Origin: an uncultured Porphyromonadaceae bacterium
Lineage (GTDB): Bacteria; Bacteroidota; Bacteroidia; Bacteroidales; UBA11471
Assembly (NCBI GenBank): GCA_900547555.1
Contig: URHG01000059.1
Span: 1-10,372, forward strand
Length of the DNA: 10,372 nt
Direction: 5' to 3'
Shown piece after piece: positions 1 through 7,553 of the stretch; the first letter of the stretch is position 1, and each line of letters begins with the position of its first letter. Position numbers and translations under genes: made by a program. Below the pieces are notes generated by a model. That model did no database searches. It had not been told where the DNA came from and saw nothing but the letters and a program-made list of their open reading frames with translations.

Positions 1-23
1 TCTCCACCCAAGCGATAGTAACA

Positions 24-130
24 GAGATTTCTCGCAATAACGCTTCGGAATGACATACGTTTTGGCAAAGGATTCTTCAATACCACTAAGTAATAGAAAC
101 AAAAGATTCTTCGTGTTCGCTCGGAAAGAC
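24..130. repeat. Left-edge cluster of degenerate interspersed repeats
   Basis: Two recognisable copies of a roughly 30-bp element lie here in the same orientation. Copy one (24-55) runs from GAGATTTCTCGC to CGGAATGACA. Copy two (104-130) runs from AGATTCTTCG to CTCGGAAAGAC. A fragment, GGATTCTTC, sits at 70-79. The same element recurs at 10041-10273 in both orientations. Related AGATTCTTCG...CGGAATGACA sequences are, from memory, scattered through intergenic regions of many Bacteroidota genomes. No open frame with protein-like features covers positions 1-230, so this edge is best read as a non-coding repeat region. Confidence 0.6.
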
Positions 131-162
131 GGCAGAGGAAAGAACACACATACCCCGAGGAA

Positions 163-204
163 AGAAAAAATAGGACCCCGACTCCCTTTTTGAGAGCCGG
201 GGTC
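163..204 (-). terminator. Intrinsic terminator of the T9SS cargo gene
   Basis: Read on the minus strand, the stop codon of the gene ending at 231 is followed by a GC-rich hairpin. GACCCCG (174-180) pairs with CGGGGTC (198-204); after one mismatch, CTC (182-184) pairs with GAG (194-196). The hairpin is followed at once by a T-rich tract on the minus strand (complement of 163-172). A GC stem, a U-tract and a position 27 nt after the stop codon make a standard rho-independent terminator. Confidence 0.8.
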
Positions 205-230
205 TCTTTCTTAAAACAACCCGGAGGTGA

Positions 231-1526
231 TTATCGGACAACGATTTTTCCATTGTCGACTACCCGTCCGTTCTCTTCGAGTGTAAAATTGTACATGCCC
301 GAACGGAAACGTCCCGCGTCGACCGATACGCTGTTCTTTCCCGCTTCCACGACACGGCTGTCGACGATCCGTCCTGCCGCGTCGGATATGTACAGATGCC
401 GTGAAGCATCACCGCCCTCTGCATTCAACTCTATGGTGATGGCATCGCTCGGCGAGGCGAGTGTGGGGAACACTTTCATGGCTGCCGTATTTTGTACTGT
501 TTTTAATCCTGTGGATTCTTTATTGATGAGGTAAATAATACCATCTATTCTGATATAATATTTCCCGTTTATTCGATAAACATTACAAGACCCACTACCA
601 TTTATATCGACCTGCCATAGTGTATGTCCATCTTCCGACGAACAAGATAGTTTTGTAGCGCGAGGATTATAATAGATTATTTGCTGATCGATCGTGCCAT
701 CGCCATCTCTATCGTTCTCAGAACTTGAAGACTCAACGAGTTCATACGAAAAGACTAAATACTCATATTTATCATCGGTATTGAACAGGTTTTGCGTCAA
801 ATAAAAGTCCTCATCCGTGAAAGAGTTCTCGTCCATATCACAATAATATAATCCACACATGCGATCATAAATATCCTCCGTACCATTATTTTCTTTACGC
901 TCTGTCCATTCCCCGGTATACAAAGCATCATAATAATAATTTATTCCACTAAGGATAGATCCATTCCAAATATAACCCCTCCGGGCAAGCGTCGTAGAAG
1001 TATGTTCTTCATAATTACCTTCAGTAACATTGAGGAAAACGGTATAACCTGTACCCGGCTCGGTATAAATCCATTTCACAGAGAAATATCGGTCTTCCTC
1101 TATAAATTTTTTTATGTCTTCGGTAGTCAAGAGGTTGTCTTCATTATAACCTAAATATCGTTGTATCTCTTCCTTAGAATATCTTCCTATTGTGTCGGTG
1201 CGTGTAGGAGAAGAAGATATTACACGCTCTCGTTCTTTGTAAACTGTATAGCTAGTTAATGTTTCCTTGTTAACAGAAATTGTCTTTCCTTTTTCTTGAA
1301 AGTCATTATCCAAAAGGGAAACGGTTTCTTTTTCTGCATCGTATTCATAGCTCCAACATTCCAATTGTCCATTGGTGGTAAATGCTTTCGGTATGATTGA
1401 AAGCTCACCACCGGTATGATTTTCATAGTCATAAGATTCTTGAAAAACAGGAGTTAATGACTGTGCCGACAGACTTCCCACGATGCTGCTTGCAGCAAAT
1501 AGGGATAAAAGTAAATGTTTTTTCAT
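231..1526 (-). CDS. Secreted protein of unknown function with T9SS type A sorting domain
   Basis: This 431-residue protein starts with a Sec signal peptide: a KK pair, a hydrophobic run at about 4-19, and probable cleavage after LSA (residue 21). The C-terminal 80 or so residues (about 349-431) resemble the T9SS type A sorting domain: a VFP start, ISDAAGRIV at 380-388, SGMYNFTL at 409-416 and a basic KIVVR end. By family knowledge, such proteins cross the outer membrane by the type IX system and are attached to the surface or released. I do not recognise the middle part (22-348). It is rich in Tyr, Glu, Asp and Ser, and holds a Ca-loop-like stretch, DRDGDGTID at 272-280, similar to thrombospondin type 3 or dockerin loops. 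The sorting-domain part is about 60% GC by hand-counted samples, while the middle is about 33-37%. The gene has its own -7 element and terminator, so it is probably monocistronic. Its function is open; an adhesin, binding protein or enzyme are all possible. Confidence 0.8.
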   Translation of the reverse strand: MKKHLLLSLFAASSIVGSLSAQSLTPVFQESYDYENHTGGELSIIPKAFTTNGQLECWSYEYDAEKETVSLLDNDFQEKGKTISVNKETLTSYTVYKERERVISSSPTRTDTIGRYSKEEIQRYLGYNEDNLLTTEDIKKFIEEDRYFSVKWIYTEPGTGYTVFLNVTEGNYEEHTSTTLARRGYIWNGSILSGINYYYDALYTGEWTERKENNGTEDIYDRMCGLYYCDMDENSFTDEDFYLTQNLFNTDDKYEYLVFSYELVESSSSENDRDGDGTIDQQIIYYNPRATKLSCSSEDGHTLWQVDINGSGSCNVYRINGKYYIRIDGIIYLINKESTGLKTVQNTAAMKVFPTLASPSDAITIELNAEGGDASRHLYISDAAGRIVDSRVVEAGKNSVSVDAGRFRSGMYNFTLEENGRVVDNGKIVVR

Positions 1527-1561
1527 ACAATGTAATTTTTATATGGTAAATATTTTACAAG

Positions 1562-1569
1562 CAAAGATA
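1562..1569 (-). promoter_or_regulatory. Bacteroidota -7 promoter element for the T9SS cargo gene
   Basis: The minus strand reads TATCTTTG here, a perfect match to the TAnnTTTG element used by the Bacteroidota primary sigma factor. It implies a leader of about 30 nt before the ATG at 1526. I find no TTTG at the usual -33 spacing, so only the -7 half is supported. Confidence 0.6.
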
Positions 1570-1661
1570 AATATAAAATCAAATAAGGTAATAATTCAGA
1601 AAAATATTTTTACAAAAATTACATCTTGCAAGAAAGGAAGAGGAAAATTTTCCCTGATTTT

Positions 1662-2123
1662 TTACAGTTCCGAAAAAAGTTGAGCAATCGTCTTTTTCAA
1701 TATCGGGTGATAAAGTGAAGGTGCTATCTCGCAGAGAGGTTCGAGAACAAAGCGCCGCAAATGCAGGCGCGGGTGAGGGAGTGAAAGTTCGGACGTATCG
1801 ACGACGGCATCGTCCACCATAAGCAAATCGATATCGATGGTGCGGTCGGCATAACCGCCGTCGTTACTCTTGCGGGTACGCCCCAGTTTTTGTTCTATCT
1901 GTCGGGCAATATCGAGCAGTTCCCGAGGAGAAAGAGTTGTTTCAAGGGCAAGAGCGACATTGAGAAAACGATGGGGCGAAGAAAAACCCCACGGCTCCGT
2001 CTCATAGAACGACGACAAGGCCGTAACAGGACCGGCTTCCACAGTAAGAGCGGCGACCGCTTCCTGTATCAACCGGAGGCGGTCGCCGAGATTCGATCCG
2101 AGCGACAAATACGCGACAGACAT
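1662..2123 (-). CDS. folK: 2-amino-4-hydroxy-6-hydroxymethyldihydropteridine pyrophosphokinase (HPPK)
   Basis: HPPK transfers pyrophosphate from ATP to 6-hydroxymethyl-7,8-dihydropterin, the step before dihydropteroate synthase in folate synthesis, in the cytoplasm. The 153 residues carry the family signatures: LSLGSNLGDR at 6-15, FYETEPWGF at 39-47, FLN at 53-55, and the pattern LGRTR...YADRTIDIDLL at 80-101. In that pattern Asp97 and Asp99 match the Mg-binding aspartates, and LPHPRLHLRRFVLEPL follows at 115-130. The frame stays open up to 2210, but I chose the ATG at 2123. The family begins just before the GSN motif, and this start lies one base after the queA stop (TGATATG), giving tight coupling. 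It is the last gene of the ftsX-to-folK cluster. No convincing terminator follows it before the neighbouring cargo gene. Confidence 0.93.
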   Translation of the reverse strand: MSVAYLSLGSNLGDRLRLIQEAVAALTVEAGPVTALSSFYETEPWGFSSPHRFLNVALALETTLSPRELLDIARQIEQKLGRTRKSNDGGYADRTIDIDLLMVDDAVVDTSELSLPHPRLHLRRFVLEPLCEIAPSLYHPILKKTIAQLFSEL

Positions 2124-2124
2124 A

Positions 2125-3174
2125 TCAAAGAATAAGCATGGCGTCGCCGTAAGCGCCGAAATGATAACCCTCTTTAAGTGCCGACTCGTATGCCTCGAAT
2201 ACCAGCTCATACCCGCCGAAAGCGGCGACCATCATGAGCATCGTCGAATAGGGCATGTGGAAATTGCTTACGAGGCTCGTCGCTACGGTAAAGTCATAAG
2301 GGGGAAAAATAAATTTATTGGTCCAGCCGTCATACGGTTTCATGTGCCCATCGGTACTTACCGTACTCTCGATAGCCCGCATAACCGACGTTCCTACGGC
2401 GCACACATGCCGCCCCTCGTCTTTGGCCCGGTTGACTACCTCGACCATCTCGGGGGTAACGACCATCTGCTCCGAGTCCATTTTATGCTTGGTAAGATCT
2501 TCTACATCGATTTCACGGAAATTCCCGAGTCCCGAGTGCAACGTAAGGAAAGTCGAATCGATACCTTTTATCTCCATACGTTTCATCAATTCCCGGCTGA
2601 AATGAAGTCCTGCGGCAGGGGCCACGACAGCGCCTTCATTACGGGCAAAGATGGTCTGGTAACGCTCGAAATCTTCCGGCTCGGCAGGGCGGTTGATATA
2701 CCGGGGAAGCGGCGGTTCCCCGAGTTTATAAAGGGCATCCTTAAATTCTTCGTGTGTACCGTCGAAAAGGAAACGCAACGTACGTCCGCGCGATGTGGTA
2801 TTATCGATCACCTCGGCAACCATCGAGTCGTCTTCGCCGAAATAGAGTTTATTGCCGATACGTATTTTACGGGCAGGATCGACCAGAACGTCCCACAGCC
2901 GGTGTTCCTCGTTGAGTTCGCGGAGGAGAAATACTTCGATTTTCGCCCCCGTTTTCTCTTTATTCCCATAAAGCAAAGCCGGGAACACGCGCGTATCGTT
3001 GAAAACGAAAAGGTCGTGTTCGTCGAAAAAATTGATAATATCCTTGAATACACAATGTTCTATCGAACCGTTTTTACGATTTACCACCATGAGGCGCGAC
3101 TCATCGCGATTCTTTGCCGGATACTTGGCAATTTGTTCGTCGGTAAGTTTAAACTTAAACTGCGATAACTTCAT
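2125..3174 (-). CDS. queA: S-adenosylmethionine:tRNA ribosyltransferase-isomerase
   Basis: QueA moves the ribosyl part of S-adenosylmethionine onto preQ1 in the anticodon wobble position of tRNA and makes epoxyqueuosine, the penultimate step of queuosine synthesis. The 349 residues match the family along the whole length: FNDTRVFPALLYG at 58-70, KIEVFLLRE at 78-86, LGEPPLPRYI at 151-160, YQTIFARNEGAVVAPAAGLH at 172-191, TLHSGLGNFREIDVEDL at 211-227, VGTSVMRAIES at 260-270, SNFHMPYSTMLMMVAAFGG at 303-321 and YGDAMLIL at the C-terminus. The length is normal and nothing is missing. The gene starts 15 nt after the truB stop and ends one base before folK, so all three are probably on one mRNA. The QueC/D/E/F and Tgt enzymes needed for the pathway are not in this window. 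Confidence 0.97.
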   Translation of the reverse strand: MKLSQFKFKLTDEQIAKYPAKNRDESRLMVVNRKNGSIEHCVFKDIINFFDEHDLFVFNDTRVFPALLYGNKEKTGAKIEVFLLRELNEEHRLWDVLVDPARKIRIGNKLYFGEDDSMVAEVIDNTTSRGRTLRFLFDGTHEEFKDALYKLGEPPLPRYINRPAEPEDFERYQTIFARNEGAVVAPAAGLHFSRELMKRMEIKGIDSTFLTLHSGLGNFREIDVEDLTKHKMDSEQMVVTPEMVEVVNRAKDEGRHVCAVGTSVMRAIESTVSTDGHMKPYDGWTNKFIFPPYDFTVATSLVSNFHMPYSTMLMMVAAFGGYELVFEAYESALKEGYHFGAYGDAMLIL

Positions 3175-3189
3175 TTCTTATTTAGGTTT

Positions 3190-3909
3190 TTAATTTTTCA
3201 ATTCTTCCGGGGCATTTTCCGAAGAAACAGCTTCGGAAACGATACGGTCTATGTCATCGGCCGAGAAACAACGGTCGAGCGTAACTTCTCCCACACGTGT
3301 ACGCACCAGCCCGATAAGATGGGCTCCGCTGCCGAGCGCCTCTCCCAAGTCCCGAGCCAAAGCCCGTATGTAAGTACCCTTACTACAAACAACCCGTATG
3401 CGTAAAGTGTCGGACGTAAAATCGAGCAATTCGATTTCGTCGATGACCAGTTCTTTCGGTTTGAGCTCAACCGACTGACCTTTACGTGCCATTTTATAAG
3501 CCCGACGGCCGTCGACCTTACAAGCCGAAAAAGCCGGAGGAACTTGGCTTATCGTCCCGACAAAACGGGGGAGTGTCTGCTCAACAAGTTCGCGGGTAAT
3601 ATGTTCGACAGGATACGTCGCGTCGATTTCCGTTTCCAAATCATGCGAGGGTGTTGTCGCCCCCAGTCGTAGGGTAGCGATGTATTCTTTGGTCTGGTAT
3701 TGAAAACTTTCGATGAGTTTCGTCGATTTTCCGGTACATATAATCATCACGCCCGAAGCCAAAGGGTCGAGCGTACCGGCATGTCCTACCTTGATTTTTT
3801 TTATTCCCAAAGCCCGAGAGATGCTGTTGCGCAAAGTCTTCACCAATTTGAACGAAGTCCAATGCAAGGGCTTGTCGAAATACAATATTTCCCCTTCCTG
3901 AAAATCCAT
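3190..3909 (-). CDS. truB: tRNA pseudouridine(55) synthase TruB
   Basis: TruB isomerises U55 to pseudouridine in the T-loop of nearly all tRNAs. The 239 residues show FDKPLHWTSF at 11-20, the catalytic block GHAGTLDPLASGV at 42-54 with Asp48 as the nucleophile, KEYIATLRLGATT a little after residue 70, then VPPAFSACKVDGRRAYKMAR and CSKGTYIRALARDLG in the central and C-terminal parts. The protein is clearly shorter than the roughly 314-residue Escherichia coli enzyme and seems to lack a full C-terminal PUA-type domain, which as far as I recall is common in Bacteroidota. It sits between uppP (45-nt gap) and queA (15-nt gap). The stretch before the start is A-rich with no clear Shine-Dalgarno sequence, as is usual in this phylum. 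Confidence 0.96.
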   Translation of the reverse strand: MDFQEGEILYFDKPLHWTSFKLVKTLRNSISRALGIKKIKVGHAGTLDPLASGVMIICTGKSTKLIESFQYQTKEYIATLRLGATTPSHDLETEIDATYPVEHITRELVEQTLPRFVGTISQVPPAFSACKVDGRRAYKMARKGQSVELKPKELVIDEIELLDFTSDTLRIRVVCSKGTYIRALARDLGEALGSGAHLIGLVRTRVGEVTLDRCFSADDIDRIVSEAVSSENAPEELKN

Positions 3910-3954
3910 TTTTTCTGTTTTTGATATACTTTGCCCCGAAACGTCTTATACGAT

Positions 3955-4752
3955 TCAGGCCAGTAAAGCATGCCCGATGCAGAAGGCCGCCATCAGTACG
4001 CAATAAAGGGCAAACCACACGAGTTTACCGTTCTGCACCAGCCGGAGCATCCACTTGCATGCCACGCAACCCGAAACAAAAGCGGCTAAAAATCCGACAA
4101 TCATCGCCTGAACGGGTATTCCCGATTCGGCAGGAGAAAAGCCGCCTTTCATCAGGTCGAGAAAGGCTTCGCCCAATATGGGGATTATCACCATGAGGAA
4201 AGAGAAACGGGCGACCTGCTCTTTCTTATCACCCAGCATCAGTCCCGTTGCGATGGTAGTACCCGAACGCGAAAGACCCGGCAATACGGCGCAAGCCTGC
4301 GCCAGTCCTATGATGAACGCATCTTTATAAGAAATCTTTTCTTTCCGGCGAGGTCGGGCATAGTGGGCAAACGTGAGCAACAACGCCGTAACGACCAGCA
4401 TTATACCGACCAGCAACAGACCGTTCCCGAAAACACTCTCTACCGCATCTTTGAAAAAGAGGCCTACGATTCCTACCGGAATCATCGAGAGAAATATCTT
4501 GGACACGTATTGTGTCTCATCATTCCACTTAAAACGGAATACGCCGGCGAATAACGCTGCAATTTCTTTCCACAACACAACCAGCGTACTGCACACGGTC
4601 GCAGCATGTACCAGCACGGCAAAAGTAAGATTGTCGCTCCCCTCGATTCCCAGCAAAGTATTGGCAATTTCGAGATGTCCGCTACTACTCACGGGAAGAT
4701 ATTCGGTGAGACCTTGTATAAGCCCCAACCACAATGCGTCGAGCCACGTCAT
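3955..4752 (-). CDS. uppP: Undecaprenyl-diphosphate phosphatase UppP (BacA family)
   Basis: UppP removes a phosphate from undecaprenyl diphosphate, recycling the lipid carrier for peptidoglycan and other wall polymers; overexpression of family members gives bacitracin resistance. From the ATG at 4752 the protein has 265 residues and is very hydrophobic, with several membrane segments. Both family signatures are present: GLIQGLTEYLPVSSSGHL (residues 10-27, with Glu17, Ser22-24 and His26) and PGLSRSGTT (158-166, with Arg162). The frame can also begin one codon earlier at GTG 4755. I prefer ATG because it gives a TGATG stop-start overlap with the preceding DUF3098 gene and matches the usual MxW beginning of homologues. 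The overlap predicts translational coupling of the two membrane proteins. Confidence 0.96.
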   Translation of the reverse strand: MTWLDALWLGLIQGLTEYLPVSSSGHLEIANTLLGIEGSDNLTFAVLVHAATVCSTLVVLWKEIAALFAGVFRFKWNDETQYVSKIFLSMIPVGIVGLFFKDAVESVFGNGLLLVGIMLVVTALLLTFAHYARPRRKEKISYKDAFIIGLAQACAVLPGLSRSGTTIATGLMLGDKKEQVARFSFLMVIIPILGEAFLDLMKGGFSPAESGIPVQAMIVGFLAAFVSGCVACKWMLRLVQNGKLVWFALYCVLMAAFCIGHALLA

Positions 4753-5054
4753 CACTTATCGGTATTGGATATTTTTTCGGGATCTTTGTACAAAATGGCA
4801 AATACCATAAAAACAAAACCGAGGAAAGCGATCGTCGGTGCCAATACGATGCGTCTGAAACTGAATATATCGGGATTGTAATGTTCGGGAGTGGAACCGG
4901 CTCCGGCCATTAATGCGAAACCGAGAATAATCACGACAAAAGCAACTGCTATCAGCAGTAAATTACGACGCCCCAACGCAAAAAGCCGGGGATCGGTTTT
5001 TTCGGTTTTCTTTCCCATCATGGGAGCAATGCCTCTTCCTGTTTTCATATTCAT
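4752..5054 (-). CDS. DUF3098 family small membrane protein
   Basis: This 100-residue protein has a basic cytoplasmic N-terminus (about 1-30), a membrane helix at about 31-50, a short conserved loop with YNPDIFSFRRIVLAP at 59-73, and a second helix at about 72-88, followed by a charged tail. The FALGRRN start of helix one and the IFSFRRI-LAP motif match what I remember of DUF3098, a Bacteroidota family with no known function. It lies 20 nt after ftsX and overlaps uppP by one base, and this order is, from memory, widely kept in the phylum. An envelope or cell-division accessory role is therefore a reasonable guess, but it rests on context alone. The start at 5054 is the first of several ATGs; the one at 5048 is also possible. 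Confidence 0.88.
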   Translation of the reverse strand: MNMKTGRGIAPMMGKKTEKTDPRLFALGRRNLLLIAVAFVVIILGFALMAGAGSTPEHYNPDIFSFRRIVLAPTIAFLGFVFMVFAILYKDPEKISNTDK

Positions 5055-5074
5055 CGTATACAGATATTGATTGG

Positions 5075-5956
5075 TTACATATAATACAACTTATCGCGGT
5101 CGGCCCGCAAATAACGTCCTACGGCGATGCGTGCGGCAAGATACGACAGCACGATGCCTGCCAATAATATGCCGCCGGCGATAAAAAGCAACATTTCCTT
5201 ATCGAGCAAAGAAGAAAATCCCCTCAACTCCCGGCTCATATAGTAAAGCAACGCCCCCAACAACCCGTTGGCGATGAGCGCGCCGAATATTCCGTTTACG
5301 ATATGCGACCGCACAAACGGACGGCGGATAAAAGACGGTGTCGCTCCGACCAATACCATCGCATGCAACAAAAACCGTTTGGAATAAGCTACCAAACTCA
5401 CGGTATTGGCTATGAGCACAACCGATATAACGGTCATGACAACAGCTATCCCGAGAAGTATAAGGCCGATAAGTTTCAGATTGTCATTGACCAACTCGAT
5501 AAGGTCTTTCTGGTAGGAAACATTTTCGATATACGGATAGGCGCTGCGCAGCGTCTTGTCGATACCCGCCAGCCTGGCCGCATCGGCATAATCGCTGTTG
5601 AGTTTCACCTCGAACGACGGACGCAATGGGTTGTATCCCAACAGATCTTCGGGATTCTCGCCCAACTCCATATACAACTCTTTCAAGGCATCGGACTTGG
5701 ATATATACTGTACTTTACGGGCGTATGGGGCGGCCGTGAGCCGCTTCTGCAAAGTCTTTATCTGAACGTCGGTAACATTCTCGTCGAGAACGACGGAGAA
5801 ACCCATATTTCCACGCACATATACAGTCAGTTGGGTTGCCATAACTCCCATGAGAGCTATAATACCCAACAGAAAAAGTACCAGCGACGTACTGATTGTC
5901 GACGTGAGTCGAGCGCCGAAAAACGAGTTATGTTTCTTCTTTTTCGATTTCGCCAT
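5075..5956 (-). CDS. ftsX: Cell division permease-like protein FtsX
   Basis: FtsX is the membrane part of the FtsEX complex, which uses ATP hydrolysis by FtsE to activate peptidoglycan hydrolases or their regulators at the septum. The 293 residues show the family layout: a basic cytoplasmic N-terminus (MAKSKKKKH), TM1 at about 23-42, a large periplasmic domain at about 43-158, TM2 at 161-184, a cytoplasmic loop with KRFLLHAMVLVGATPSFIRRPF (193-214, the FtsE-facing segment typical of FtsX/MacB permeases), TM3 at about 218-240, TM4 at 255-276 and a basic tail. The periplasmic domain holds YISKSDALKEL (84-94) and NPLRPSFEVKL (109-119), both typical of FtsX. The gene heads the cluster that runs to folK. 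No ftsE is adjacent, so it must be encoded elsewhere. I see no perfect TAnnTTTG element in the 161 nt upstream. Confidence 0.94.
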   Translation of the reverse strand: MAKSKKKKHNSFFGARLTSTISTSLVLFLLGIIALMGVMATQLTVYVRGNMGFSVVLDENVTDVQIKTLQKRLTAAPYARKVQYISKSDALKELYMELGENPEDLLGYNPLRPSFEVKLNSDYADAARLAGIDKTLRSAYPYIENVSYQKDLIELVNDNLKLIGLILLGIAVVMTVISVVLIANTVSLVAYSKRFLLHAMVLVGATPSFIRRPFVRSHIVNGIFGALIANGLLGALLYYMSRELRGFSSLLDKEMLLFIAGGILLAGIVLSYLAARIAVGRYLRADRDKLYYM

Positions 5957-6117
5957 TTTTCTCTATCGCTTTTCTTGGGAATTTCTAACGAAGCAACCTC
6001 CCAAAAGCATCATTCTATAAAACCCAAGACGGTTTTACCCTTAATTTCAGGCAAATAAACAAATAATATATGAAATTATCGTCTATTATTCTGTTTTTTT
6101 AACATTGTATCCCTATA

Positions 6118-7302
6118 TCAACGCAATTTATGTCGGGCGAAATAGGGTGCGGAAATATATCTGAAAAAGAAATAACCGATAAAAAGAATCACCAACGAAC
6201 AGATATAAGCGGTCGTATAATCGGACATATCGGCAATACCCCCTCCGATGAGAACTCCGAGCCCCACGCCCAAATCCCATGACGTGAGATAGGTAGAATT
6301 GGCTGTACCACGCTGGTTATGCTCGGCCAGATTGATAAAGTAGGTCTGGAACGACGGGCATACAAATCCGTAACCCATACCCAAAATAGCGGCCGACATG
6401 AAATAGGTAACCGGCATCTTCACAAAAATGAAAAGAGTGTAACCGACAAACAAAATAATGATGCCCAATTGTATGAGACGGGTTATATACCCCTTATTCA
6501 GCAGTTGTCCCGAAATGAGCCGTGAAAGAATAAGGCCGAAAGCCATGAGCATGAAAAAAACTCCCGTTCCCGATTCCATGCCGACCTCGTCTTTTCCGTA
6601 AATAGCCAGATAGGTCGACAACATACCGTAACTGAACGACAGCATACTCACGGCAATAGCTCCCGACGTACCTTTTACCAAAAAGAAACGGTCGAACGAT
6701 ATATGTTCAGAGGCCGGTTTGGGCTGACGCTCTTTTACCGGCATACGCACCGTCGTAACCAGTATGAAGCCGATACAGCACGAAAGCAGGGAAACCCAAA
6801 AGATCGTATCGTAATTGTGGGAGGATTCGAGCAGATAAAGTGATACGGTAGGCCCGACAGCCATAGCCAGATTGCTGCTCACCCCGAAATAACCGATACC
6901 TTCTCCCCGTCGCGAAGACGGCATGACGTCGATGGCAACGGTACTGTTGGCTACACTCACGATGCCGAAAGAAAAGCCGTGCAATGCACGTATTACGGCA
7001 AAAGCAAGAATCGAAGCTGCCAAGAGATAACCGCCGAAAATGCAGGTAAACACGGCATAACAGACAAGCATTAACGGTTTGCGCGGAAAAGTGTCGACCA
7101 TAAAACCTGCAAAAGGCCGCATGAAAAGAGCCGTAACGGTATAGAGCGACAAAACCATTCCTACCGTAGACTCATTGGCCTCGAAACGTTCGATCAGATA
7201 CAAAGGAAGTATGGGCAGAAGCAGATAAAAAGCAAAAAACAGAAGAAAACTACCTCCTCCGATAGCCAGAAACGACGGCGTCCACAATTTCTCTTTTTTC
7301 AT
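6118..7302 (-). CDS. Major facilitator superfamily transporter, substrate unknown
   Basis: This 394-residue protein has the length and hydrophobic pattern of a 12-helix MFS carrier in the inner membrane. The loop between TM2 and TM3 carries a motif A variant, GFMVDTFPRKPLML at 66-79. RALHGFSFGIVSVANS follows at 105-120 in the TM4 region, and GYFGVSSNLAMAVGP at 137-151 matches the motif C region seen in antiporter-type drug exporters. The central cytoplasmic loop lies at about 186-210. The overall look fits the YfcJ/YhhS-like or drug-efflux group, but the substrate cannot be read from the sequence. The gene starts at the ATG at 7302, about 50 nt after a perfect -7 element. It ends 161 nt before ftsX on the same strand, so readthrough into ftsX is possible but not required. 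Confidence 0.88.
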   Translation of the reverse strand: MKKEKLWTPSFLAIGGGSFLLFFAFYLLLPILPLYLIERFEANESTVGMVLSLYTVTALFMRPFAGFMVDTFPRKPLMLVCYAVFTCIFGGYLLAASILAFAVIRALHGFSFGIVSVANSTVAIDVMPSSRRGEGIGYFGVSSNLAMAVGPTVSLYLLESSHNYDTIFWVSLLSCCIGFILVTTVRMPVKERQPKPASEHISFDRFFLVKGTSGAIAVSMLSFSYGMLSTYLAIYGKDEVGMESGTGVFFMLMAFGLILSRLISGQLLNKGYITRLIQLGIIILFVGYTLFIFVKMPVTYFMSAAILGMGYGFVCPSFQTYFINLAEHNQRGTANSTYLTSWDLGVGLGVLIGGGIADMSDYTTAYICSLVILFIGYFFFRYISAPYFARHKLR

Positions 7303-7321
7303 ATATTTCTTCTCTTGGTAT

Positions 7322-7336
7322 CCGCCTTCACGGCGG
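7322..7336 (-). other. Small GC hairpin in the MFS gene leader
   Basis: CCGCC (7322-7326) and GGCGG (7332-7336) can pair around a 5-nt loop in the 5' leader of the transporter mRNA, about 20 nt before its start codon. The stem is short, with no U-tract after it, so it is not a terminator. It might affect translation or be chance. Confidence 0.3.
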
Positions 7337-7352
7337 TATTCGATTTTCGCCG

Positions 7353-7360
7353 CAAAGATA
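7353..7360 (-). promoter_or_regulatory. Bacteroidota -7 promoter element for the MFS gene
   Basis: The minus strand reads TATCTTTG, a perfect TAnnTTTG match, placing transcription start at about 7347 and the leader at about 45 nt. A TTTG lies 24 nt upstream, a little too far for an ideal -33 element, so the -33 half is uncertain. Confidence 0.6.
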
Positions 7361-7553
7361 CGAATAAAGAGTTTTTCATGAAGCCAAAACGAGTGGTATT
7401 TTACGAGGCAGAAAGCGATTGATATTTAACCCGAAATCCGCTCCGACGAGATAATCTTCTCTTCTCGGTTCGATATTGTGAAATCTAAAAGAGATACGGC
7501 CATAAAAAAGAATTCCGATCAATTTCATGCATGGTGTGTACATATCATGGTGT

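Noticed and set aside
1642..1653. Perfect palindrome GGAAAATTTTCC after folK as a terminator
   Set aside because: It has no loop, few GC pairs, and is easily explained by the AT-rich context; at most a protein-binding site.
2124..2210. Longer folK with 29 extra N-terminal residues
   Set aside because: The extension overlaps the queA 3' end by 86 bases and family members start right before the GSN motif; the ATG at 2123 fits better.
2161..3168. Open frame of 335 codons on the plus strand
   Set aside because: It is antisense to queA over its full length, has no recognisable domain and reads like a mirror of a well-supported gene.
6018..6037. Hairpin TAAAACC/GGTTTTA between the MFS gene and ftsX as a terminator
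   Set aside because: The stem is only 7 bp, AT-rich, without a following U-tract on the minus strand, and about 80 nt from the stop codon.
5303..6058. Open frame of 251 codons on the plus strand
   Set aside because: It is mostly antisense to ftsX, rich in Arg, His and Gln as expected for shadow frames, with no domain motifs.
5957..6117. Promoter of the ftsX cluster
   Set aside because: The region has several TTATTTG-like stretches on the minus strand but none matches TAnnTTTG, so no site is called although a promoter is likely.
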